A stretch of DNA of 64,000 nucleotides from Choristoneura fumiferana (taxonomy: Eukaryota; Arthropoda; Insecta; Lepidoptera; Tortricidae), in NCBI RefSeq assembly GCF_025370935.1, contig NC_133472.1, positions 33,084,463 to 33,148,462 on the forward strand, written 5' to 3'. The notes under the pieces are model-generated. The model did not search any database, was not told the DNA's origin, and worked only from the letters and a program-made list of their open reading frames with translations. A program made the translations under genes and the position numbers. This document shows, piece by piece, positions 43,800 to 55,100 of this stretch (position 1 is its first letter; every line of letters starts with the position of its first letter).

Positions 43800-44465
43800 C
43801 CCCATGTTCCACCTGTCCCTATCGCTGTATCCCCCCTGACAGAGATATGTGCAATATTTTTCCTTTCTTCTCCACCGATAGGAATAAGCATTCCATGTAT
43901 TTCTACTAAAATCCATGGCGGTAGGGACATGTGGATTTTTTTCCAACCATCCATACTAGCTGACCGTGTGGTAGGGACTTCTGGAATATTTTTCAACCAT
44001 CCATACTAGCTGACCGTGTGGTAGGGACATGTGGATTTTTTTCCAACCATCCTATACTAGCTGACCGTTTGGTAGGGACTTGTGGATTTTTTTCCAACCA
44101 TCCATACTAAGTGCCCGCCTGGTAGGGACTAGTGGACTTTTTTCCAACCATCCATACTAGTTAACCGTTTGGTAGGGACTTGTGGATTTTTTTCCAACCA
44201 TCTATACTAGCCGACTGCCTGGTAGGGACTTGTGGATTTTTTTTTCAACCATCAATACTAGCTGACCGTGTGATAGGGACTTGCGGATTTTTTTTAACCA
44301 TCCATACTAGCTTACCGTTTTGTTCTTGTTATTTTATCAAAAAAACGTTCTGAGAGTCGCATGGAAGTCAGTTTGGATGGTTGGAAGAAAGGAAAAATTT
44401 TACACGTATCTCTATCAGGGGGGATAATTATATCGATATCGGTAGGGACAGGTGGAACAGTGGTA
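43800..44465. mobile_element. TIR element with an internal 50-bp minisatellite
   Basis: Left ccatgttccacctgtcccta, and right in reverse ccactgttccacctgtcccta; both arms continue with tatcccccctga-agagata and tttttcctttctt. About eight tandem units lie between the arms (43915-44325). No coding capacity. Confidence 0.8.
43915..44325 (+). repeat. 50-bp tandem repeat, about 8 units
   Basis: gtagggac recurs at 43921, 43971, 44021, 44072, 44122, 44172, 44222 and (as atagggac) 44273. Unit: gtagggacttgtggattttt then ttccaaccatccatactagc and tgaccgtgtg. Confidence 0.9.
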
Positions 44466-44497
44466 TTGCTCTATACTAGTAGGTACCAGTACTAGTC

Positions 44498-44906
44498 AGC
44501 AACAAAGATAAGAATATAGCCAAAGTATCAAAAATATGTATATGTTATGGACCAAGTGATTAATAATGACATTATGTTTAATGCCCGGACATATCGCATT
44601 AAATTCTACCATTAAAATAACTTACTTTACAGATTTTAATAGATGTTTAGACATTCATTAAATTTTACGTATACTTAAGTAAAAAAAATGTAATGAGACA
44701 TGTTTTTATTACTTTGCCCAATAGGGGATAGACATTATGTATATTATGTATAATGTCCGGGCAATGTAATTAATTGAATAAGTAGTTTTTATCACATTGC
44801 TATCTCATATTGGTCATTTTTCATAATGCCCGATTTATCTTTTGGTCCACAACATATGTATACAAATGTGCCGATCAACTTTGGCTGTATTCATATCTTT
44901 GTTGCT
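44498..44906. mobile_element. Foldback element next to the minisatellite element
   Basis: Left agcaacaaagataagaatat, agccaaagt and gttatggaccaa; the right end is the complement. Internal aatgcccggaca and tgtccgggca also pair. Arms about 90 bp. Confidence 0.75.
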
Positions 44907-45045
44907 AACTGTACTTTAATAATGTGCCGATTTTTCTTTCAAAAACCTTCTTAACACTACGTAGCACACTAACAAACTTTGGCATTTATAATATTAGCTT
45001 GTACTATTATCTATTCTGTGATATTAGTAGGATAGGATTATACAG

Positions 45046-45175
45046 CAGGGCTAATACGAAACTCGAAACTTTAAGTTCGTATCGTACCGTCCCTCTCGCT
45101 CTCGTATTAAACAGTATAAGTGTCAGAGGGACCGCACGACACGAACTTCGAGTTTCGGGTTTCGTAGTAGCCCTG
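45046..45175. mobile_element. TACGAA-type MITE, full copy
   Basis: cagggctaatacgaaactcg to cgggtttcgtagtagccctg. The direct repeat aggattat lies just outside both ends and may be the target duplication. Confidence 0.8.
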
Positions 45176-45178
45176 CAG

Positions 45179-45989
45179 GATTATGCCAAGTCTATAATAA
45201 TAGGTACTCAGGTTACAGACGTAGCTGTATGGTCTAGATCCCTTAACCTTTTCCGATGGTTACAAACTAAAAAATGTAAAGAATAGAAAAATAAAATGAA
45301 AATAAATAAGTAAGTACGGAGAAAAAGAAAAAAAAACAAATCTAGTTTATCTAAGAATTGAATTATATTCCCTGTTTTCCTTCTTACCTTCAAGAATCTA
45401 TCGCTTTTAGGATGGCGGCACTGACAGGATACGATTATAATAATATGACAAATTAAGAAATAGGAAAACTATTTAATTTATCGAGTGACCTAAAATCACG
45501 ATCTGTGACAATAATTATCAAATAATATTACATCTGACCAGCTGCTGTATGGGCGTAGTTCTTTTAGCCGGCTATTAGAAGAATAAATTAAAAAAAATTA
45601 AGTCATTTGTCATTGTCAAACAGAAATTTTCATCGTGACTGTAATTTTCTTTTGCCTTCCTTTTAATTTCGAAAATTATAAAATAAAACTAGTGGTGTTT
45701 CTGTCAAATGGGTTAGGACAGGATTTGGTGTAATGTACTCATACGTGTGTTTCTTCACAAATGGTTGCACTGGCCTGTAATGAATGCCAAAGGTCTCGAA
45801 AGTAATTAACTAACACCCCACTACCATGGCTATAGATTGTGGAGTCGGGATTGCGGCAATAAATAAACGTGTAAATAAGTGAAATAGATAATGAAGTTCG
45901 GCTGTGAAGTGTTTACTATGACTTTACGTACATTAACATTTTAAATAATAAAGTTACACTATGTACGGGTAGACGAGAGTTAGCAAACA
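45179..45989 (+). promoter_or_regulatory. Upstream region of Neurl4
   Basis: 811 bp between the last MITE and the Neurl4 start codon. It must hold the promoter or 5' untranslated exon unless a distant exon exists. I see no convincing core-promoter motif. Confidence 0.3.
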
Positions 45990-46142
45990 ATGAGATTCCA
46001 TAGAAGGTGTGGTGACAGGGTCACACTGTTAAATGATAATACAACGGCTGTGAGGAATTTTGTTGAGTTCAATCATGGCTTGATACTTAGTGCAGAACCC
46101 TTAAAGGATGATGTTATGTTTGAAGTGTGTATTGATAGAAAG
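45990..46142 (+). CDS. Neurl4: Neurl4 exon 1 (NHR1 start)
   Basis: MRFHRRCGDRVTLLNDNTTA, then FVEFNHGLILSAEPL and EVCIDRK. Donor AAG|gttggt, phase 0. Confidence 0.88.
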
Positions 46143-49100
46143 GTTGGTTTTTGTTTCATTATCCTTTCTACTTGAAATTATGATGAGATAAGGGTGAAGC
46201 TCAAAAAGTGAGACCTTTAACATCAGTTGTTTAAAATAGTTGGAAACATTTGGTTGTGCGACAGATAGCCAACCATACAGTAATGGGTATTTTTTTGTAT
46301 CACAACAGTGCTTTGTCCGGTCAGTTATTTGTATGGTTAACTGTATGTTAGAATGCTCCAACTGATTGAATTCCTCCCCTATCCATGTAGGCTGCTTTGC
46401 TAATAATATTAAACTGGTAAGCTCACAGTATAGTCACAGATTGCATCACAACATGAATTACAATATCAGTCAGAAATCAATCAGAAAACAAGATTATGCT
46501 ACAGCTTTTCATTCTATAGTTCTTTTCACCAATCATTAATAAATTTTATGTGCCAGATAAATGTGTTGCCTTTTCTGTTTATTTGGCCTAAACAAAAAGA
46601 GATAGCATCACATACATCAGTAATATGGTGTAGAGATTTTGCACAATGTTTTCTTTGTGTTTGCATTATCATGTTGTGGCTATTTAGTAAAAATAATTAT
46701 TGGCATTGAACAATAAACTATATTCATGTATTAGGTCAATGTTTGGAATGGAAGCCTTGAAATTGGAGTTACAACATTGGACCCGGAGTTCATGGAGCTA
46801 CCAGCCACTGCAACTAAACTACGCAACACAGCCTGGGTAAAACAACCTCCATTTTGTGCATGAGTTACACAACTGGCAGCGTGGTGAGCATTTTCTCCTA
46901 GTTTTAGCCACACAGCGGTTACTTGACACACACACAAAGAATAGAGAAAATCCTCACCACCAGCTGTGCTTTTTGTGGCCAAACCAGTATCTTAGGTATA
47001 GGTAGTAGCGGGCTGTTTTCTGCAACTCAACATCTGGGTGTGCCTATTATGCATGATTACACTGTAGGCACTATTCATGCCAGCCTAGCTCCAGAGAAAG
47101 CCTAGCAGAGACCCTTCATGTTGCAAATGACTTCCTGCAGTGACCCCGGTGATCCGAGGTGTAGTGCCTGGAACTAGTATCTTACTTTGTCTATATCTGT
47201 AAAACCATTAAAAGCTTTTTTCTTAATGTTAAGTAAATTACTGAATGTTAACTGATCATGCCAAAATTATGAAAATGAAGCAACTGTCAAAATACTACCA
47301 ATTTTTTAGATAATGTCTGGCAGTTCAATAGTGAAAGATGGAGTAACTCTAGTAAATTCCTATGGACCAGAATTAGACACACTCAGCGAAGGCGACTGTG
47401 TTGGTGTTATGAGAACAGCAAAGGTAACAGTTATTTTACTTGGTATCTTATACTACTTGTATGCAGTCTACATTACAACTACACCTTTATTTTCATATAC
47501 TTATGTACCTTGCTTGCTGGATTCTTCTCAACAGAGATTTATCTGATCAGTGGTAGATTTTTTGACATTCATATGTGCTTGTAATAGCCTAAATTGATTA
47601 AAAATATTTTGACTGATTTTAACATAAAACATACAGCCAATCATGTTGCTGGTGGCTGGCTTCCAGTTTGCAGCTTTAATGATATTGTAACTAATTTATT
47701 GTTATTTTCTGTTCACAGGCCGAGTTAATGTTCTATGTTAACAGTAGATGCCTGGGTGTAGCAGCCAAAGATTTACCTCCAAAATTATTTGCGGTCATAG
47801 ATCTGTATGGGCAGTGCGTTCAAACATCCATCACGCATGTGCATGGTATGAGATCAATTATGGAAAGCAGCTTAGATCAGGTATAAAAAGGCGGTTTTTT
47901 TAAACAAAAATTAAACAAGCTGCAACCAACTTAAATAATGAATTTGGAAGTTGATTTTTGATATAAATCTTCTTCATGCTATAGTTTTTGTATGAAAATA
48001 AATGATATGTAATTATGTTTTTTTTTGCAGATTGAAGAAGATCCAAACAACGATGATACTGTTACCACAACTGACATAGATGTAGTTGCTGTACCAGCTG
48101 AATCATCATTTCCTAAACCTCAGGATGTCTTTGTCCCAATTACAACTGAAGGTGCTTGTGCTTTAGGTAAACCAAAATATTTTACTTTATTCATGATTCA
48201 TAATTCTTTTTTAGGGTTCCGTAGCCAAAATGGCAAAAACGGAACCTGTATAGTTTCGCCATGTCTGTCTGTCTGTTCGTCCGCGGCTCTGCTCAGGAAC
48301 TCTAGATGCTAGAAAGCAGTAATTTTGCCATTTATATATATGCAAACTATGCCGACAAAATCGTACAACAAAAAATTAAAAAAAAAATTACAATTCCATA
48401 AACGTAAAGTGGGGGTGATTTTTTTTCTCATCCAACCTTGTAGTGTGGAGTAGCGTTGGATAGGTCGTTTAAAACCATTAGGGGTTTGCTAAAACGATTT
48501 TTCGATTCAGTGATTGGTTTGCAAAATATTCAAGTTTAAAGTGCCAATTTTCATTAAAATTGAGCGCCCCCCCCTCTCTAAAATCTAAACCAGTGGGTGA
48601 AAAAAAATTAAAAAATTCAGGATGGTAGTAAGTTTATTAAACTTACAAGAAAAACTATAACGGTTAAGTTTTCTTGAGAATTATTAGTAGTTTAAGAGTA
48701 AAAAGCAGCGTAAGGTATAAAACATACCTAAACTTGGAATATTCCGTACAGAATACGAAATCCTTAGAAAAATATTACTTAATTTTTTCGTAATGGCTAC
48801 GGAACCCTATTTCGGGCGTGTCCGCCACGCTCTTGCCCGGTTTTTCGATCTGGGCACATCCCACTTAATTGTTTTTTGCATTTAATGAGAGTTGTACTAT
48901 CACCTTTGTGTATAGGTTGTAATAAGATTGAATACCTTATTCATGTTCTTTTGGAATGTGATCAGAATAAAGGCATCAGAGACAGGTATTTGAATGGTAT
49001 GGACTTGTTCAATGGAGGTGTAAATGTAATTCTAAGTTGACCGCCTTCAGAAGAAGCGATGCTGATTTACAGACTTATATTGGACAGGCCTTTGCATCCG

Positions 49101-52100
49101 GAGACGTGGTTTCAGTGCAAGGGAGAGCGTAATATATGTAGTGTGGTGTATATATCTGAGGTTCCCCATGAGGCTGACATAGTCACATTTGGTGTGCTAA
49201 AGCCTCGTTAAAATATCAGATTAAAAATAATATCTTTTATTGCTTGAAATAATGTTACAATATTTCATCATTCTAATTTCCTAAAGCGGAAAGTATTAAA
49301 CTAAAAGATACATACATAGTGCCAAATGAAAAGTACGTTAAGAGAGAACAGTGCATAGGTGAGGCTGTTAGAAGTGCCCCTCGTCGTGTGCATCGCTACA
49401 GTTTATGGACACAAGTACTTACAAGCAAACTAGTAGAGATACGCACACGCACAGGACGAGTCATAGTTTTACCCAGCCTCACTTTGTGTTTCTGTCTTTG
49501 TTTGGTCTGAGATTTTATTAATCTAGAAAGAAAGTAAACCTTGTGCTCAGTGGCATAGCTAGGTAACTATTAAGTCCAGATTAACGAAAACACATGTTTA
49601 GAAGTTAATTGTATATTATATTCAGCTTGGTAGCTGTACACCAAAGTAAGAATGCCATCACAATCTACAACTACCTACTTTCATCCACTTTATTATTTAA
49701 TAAAGTTGCGAAGTATCCCACCTTACATTGACTGTATATGCCAGTAACCAAAGGCCCAAGAGCAAAAAATTAACTAGGGCCCCAACTAAACTATTTAAAA
49801 TCGTTTGTTCCGTATTCGTCGTGTTCCGAATTCTATGTACTCCAGATTTGCACTGCCCCGCACTGCCCCGTCTAGCCCTCCGGTGGCTACGCCACAGCTT
49901 GTGCTACATCATTGGCAATTTTTGGAAGCATTTTATTCCTACTATATGAAACCTAAATCTAGGCAGATCGCTGCCCCTCCTTTTGAGGTTACATTAATAT
50001 CGTTTCTTTTTACAGTAGTACAGGATCGATTACGCTTCCATCCAAGATGTGGGATACTCGTTAAGTTGTCAGCCAACAATAAGTAAGTAACTGACCATTG
50101 TTACCAGTCCTTGGGGTATTTAGAACTAAATTTACTTATAAATGTTTCACTATTCCAATAGATCAGCAGAGAGAGCGAGGCCTTTGGATGATTACAATAA
50201 CGGTGTGGTGATGACTCATCGGCCGCTTTATGACAACGAACTCTTTGAAATTCGTATTGATAGGCTTGTGGATAAATGGAGTGGTAGTATCGAGGTAATA
50301 ACAAGCACGAGAAGGCCAGAAAGCCTTCCTAGGCGACGGACTGGACGCCAGCGGGTAGCGGGGGGAAGGGGGCAGCGAGACGGGCGAGTGTTTTCTTCAT
50401 TCCGCGGCCAAGATGCTCGCCACGCAGTGGGTACCTACTTAGCAGCTCATGCAATGATTAGAGCAAACTCACACCGCGCTGCTGCCGGCTGGCATCCAGG
50501 TGGCGGCCTTAAATAATTGTTTATGCACCAACTAATCTAATTTTATGATTTAGTTTTTGCCCATTTTGCAAATTTTGATAAATATGTTTGTTAATATTAT
50601 TCTTCATCTAAAATGGAGTTATACTCGTATTACTACAGTTCACAAAAAAAAAATTGTTGCATTTATTTCATGTTTTCAAGTAAAACTATTTTTTTTTATA
50701 TTCATTTTTACTGATGGACCACAATTGGCCCTTATTCTGATTAGTATTTAGTGGGCTAAAACCAAAACCTTATTGCAGGTTGGCGTGACATCTCATAATC
50801 CAGCAACAATAAGATTTCCATCTACAATGACTAATATGGATTCTGGGACCATCATGATGTCTGGTTGTAAAGTGCTGTTAAACGGGCATGGAATGTGCAT
50901 GGAGTATGGTAACTTCAACCTAGACGAACTGAGAGTATGTACTGGTTTGACTTATTATTAAGATTCCGTACCTCAAAAAGAGAATGCAGCCCTTGTAGCT
51001 TTTATTTAACTTGCCCTATTCGTTGTGTCTGCAAGTTCATTTTGATCCCAGTGGTCGAATTAACTTGAAATTTAGTATACATTATGTAAACTCACAAGTT
51101 AGTCAAAGTCAAAACTAAACAGTGAAGTACTTCCCACTGCAGTGCCGGTTTTATCACTTCCAGCGCCCTGGGCGAGATTTCCACGGCGCCCCCAACTTTT
51201 GGAAATTTTCTAGAAAGTAGGTATAGGCGTCGCTCAATGAGCGAAAGTATAAAAAGGGTGCCTAGCGCCCCCTTTAAGTACGGCGCCTGAGCGGTCGCCC
51301 CACCGCGCCCTACCCTAACGCCGCTATTGTCCCACTGACCTGAAATCGTTTATGAAATTTGGCAGAACGTAGATTGGAACTTATATCACTTTATAAAACC
51401 TTTTGGATTGTATCTTTTCAATTGAAGTTATGTTTGTCTTTTATTTAGTCCGACTGTTAAACTGATGCGAGTTTTTTAGGGTTCCGTAGCCAAAATGGCA
51501 AAAACGGAAACCTTACAGTTTCGCCATGTTGTCTGTCTGTCCGTCCGCGGCTTTGCTCAGGGACTATCAATGCTAGAAAGCTGTAATTTTGCACGAATGT
51601 AAACTATGCCGAAAAAATGGTATAATAAATATTTCAAAAAACATTTTTTTAGAGTACCTCCCATAGACGTAAAGTGGGGGTGATTTTGTTTAATCTCATT
51701 CCACCTTGTAGTGTGGGGTATCGTTAGATAGGTCTTTTAAAACCGTTAGGGGGTTGCTCAAACGATTCCGATTCAGTGATCTGTTTGCAAAATATTCAAC
51801 TTTAAAGTGCAGATTTTCATTAATATCGAGCGTCTCCCCCCTCTAAAATCTAAACCGGTGGGTGGAAAAATTTGAAAAAATTCAGGATGGTAGTAAGTAT
51901 ATCAAACTTACAAGGAAAACTATAACCGTTAAGTTTTCTTGAGAATTATTAGTACTTTATGAGTAAATAGCAGCCAAGGTATAAAATATACCTAAACTTG
52001 GAAATATTACTTTTTTTTTCGTAATGGCTACGGAACCCTATTTCGGGCGTGTCCGACACACTCTTGGCCGGTTTTTTAACTTCAGTTATGTTATAATATT

Positions 52101-55100
52101 TATATTTATTCTTATTCTGCTTATTTACTTTCAATATTTTGCCTTATAGGAAGGTGACACGGTTGGAATGATGCGAAAAAGCAATGGGAAACTGCATTAT
52201 TTTATAAACGGCTTGGACCAAGGAATAGCCACAGATAAAGTTGAGCAACATGTTTGGGGAGTCGTTGATCTGTACGGAATGACTGTGAAGGTTTGTATCG
52301 AAATTAAGTTATTATTTTACATGTAAACCTTACTAATATTATAAGTGCGAAAGTAAGTTTTCACGACACTGCTCGAAAATGTGGCCATAGATAACCTAAA
52401 TCCAGTACCCAAAACTGCCTATGTATGTACATTTAACAGCAGACTCATTTATGGCTCGCAAAACACGACAACAATGTAACACATTACGAAATAGGTCGTA
52501 TCAATATATGTATTTCATAATACGATACGACTTTTTAGAATATAATTTCTGAATTTCATTCCTGACGTGCTGAAACGACAATTGTACCAATCAAAAGTAA
52601 TCGTCTGCTGCATGTGAAATTAAATTAACCAATGAGAATGCATCCATGACTTTTAAGAGGTATTTTTTTTTCTTATTCGCATAATATGCATAATATGCTT
52701 TAATTTTTTTAAGTATGAAAAAACGCCACAGCATCGCAGCAGGTCGGACATGACGAGGATGACGTTTGATTTTTAGGGTTCCGGAGCCAAAATGGCAAAA
52801 ACGGAATATAGTTTCGCCATGTCTGTCTGTCTGTCTGTCCGTCCGTTCGCGACTTTGCTCAGGGACTATCAATGCTAGAAAGCTGTAATTTTGCACGGAT
52901 ATATATGTAAATTATGCCGACAAAATGGTACAATACAAAACTCTGAAAAAAAAAACCCGTAGACGTAAAGTGGGGGTGATTTTGTTTAATCTCATCCCAC
53001 CTTGTAGTGTGGGGTATCGCTGGATAGGTCTTTTAAACCATTAGGGGTTCGCTAAGACGATTTTTCGATTCAGTGATTTGTTTGCAAAATATTGAACTTT
53101 AAAAGTGCAAATTTTCATGAAAATTGAGCGTCCCCCCCCCCTCTAAAATCTAAACCGGTGGGTGGAAAAATTTGAAAAAAATCAGGATACTTACTTACTG
53201 TATATCAAACTTTCAAGGAAAACTATAACGGCTAAGTTTGCTTGAGAATTATTAGTAGTTAAAGAGTAAAAAGCAGCGTAAGGTATAAAATATACCTAAA
53301 CTTTTAAGATTCCGTATAAAATATGAAACCCTTAGAAAAATATTACTTAATTTTTTCGTTTTTGCTACGGAACCCTATTTTGGGCGTGTCCGACACGCTC
53401 TTGGCCGGTTTTTTAAGTATGTGGTTTTGCGTACTGACCACTAAGAATGGATTCGGTAAAAAACTAAAATCGGCGGGAGGGGTGACACTATTTACCGGCC
53501 CAAACGCCCATACAAACTCGTGTCAAACTGGCATGAGTTTCTATGAGCGTGTATAAGAAAAATCGGGTCGGTATTTCCATGTCGGTATTATCCGGGCCGG
53601 TAAAGAGTGTCACACGGCATGAGCAACGGCAGTCATTGGATTCTTATTGTTTGCTTTGTGTTTTTTTTCTACTGGATGACAAACGAGCAAGTGGGACTCC
53701 TGATGGTTAGAGATCATCACCGCCCATAGACACCTGCAACACCAGGGGGATTGCAGATGCGTTGCCACCCTAGAGGCTTAAGATGGGATACCTCATGTGC
53801 CAGTAATTTCATCGGCTGTCTTACTCTCCACACTGAAACACAACAGTGCAAGCACTGGTATGTCACGGCATGATTAGCGAGCAAGATGATGGTAGCAATC
53901 CGGGCGGACCTTGCACAAGGTCCTACCACCTGCAATTTCCTCGCAGTGATCGTGAAAAGCACAATGTTTAGTTTCGGCCAAAAGTGCAATAGATGAACTC
54001 GTATTATCGAAGGCCTCCCCTTCGGGTCGGCCTTCAAACTAACTCGTTCATCTATTGCTTACTTTCAAACCTCTACAACAATGTACTATTGTTTGTTTTG
54101 CTTTTACGTCTTCTATTGAATCGATTGCAGTAAAAATTTGCATGCATCATATTAAAAAATTAAACTAAAAATGATTTATTAATATTTTATAATGTTGCCC
54201 GATAACCCGAAAAAGTTAGTTGCTCCCGAGGGCGCGCGATATACGAATTCTTTAGAGACGAAGTCGCGGGCAACAGCCTTATTACAAGGGAATATGAATG
54301 AGAGGGAAAAATTGTACATACTTTCGTAAAATTGGTTTGGTTGGCGAAAAAATCATATTGACTTAATGAAACGCTTCGGCGAGATATTGTCGAATGAAAG
54401 AAAGTCATGCAATCTACCTGTTTCTGTTTTGGTTGTTGCGTTGATTGAATGTAATTTTAGATTTGAGTAAAGAGAGAAGAGCATAGATGTTCTCATGTAA
54501 GTGAATGTGAAATTAATGGGAATGGAAAGATGATATTTAAACCTGCACTCTAAGTAGGCATGTATGTAAGTTGATGCATATATTATTTGATTTTATGAAA
54601 TAAAGAAACAGCAGCCGATATCCGCAAATAAAAACGCAATTTTATTTCATACTTTCATTTTTGGTTTCAGGTCACGATAGTAGACCCGTGCGAAGATATT
54701 GATACGAATATTAGCACCGCACCTGTCGAGCGCAGTACTCCCGAAATACCTGTTTTAAGTAAGCAATTTATTCTTATTTAACAGATTGCAACACAACGGG
54801 CATGCGATTTTTGTGCGGTATACTACCTATGTCATCAAGTAAAGCGCTACCCGCTTCATTGTAACTACGAAAATTTGAAATACTATTTTTTTCTCCTGCA
54901 GGCAGGATAAGACAAAGATTAGACGAAGATAGCCTTTTATTTCATACGCTGCGTGATTCGAATGTTATTATTATTAATGATGGTAAGACTGCTCATAGGC
55001 CTAAGTAAGTACCATTTTTTTTCTAATGCATTCAGCCTTTGTGTTCCTCTTATAGGTCGATCCACAAGGCGTCACACTAATGAATTAAACGAAAGTAAAA

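Noticed and set aside
43915..44325. CRISPR-like array
   Set aside because: Units are contiguous 50-bp repeats without unique spacers, within a eukaryotic TIR element.
54983..54988. Donor gtaaga inside Neurl4 exon 11
   Set aside because: Using it would cut the NHR3 motif DGKTAHRPK, and the phase would not fit exon 12. The donor at 55005 does.
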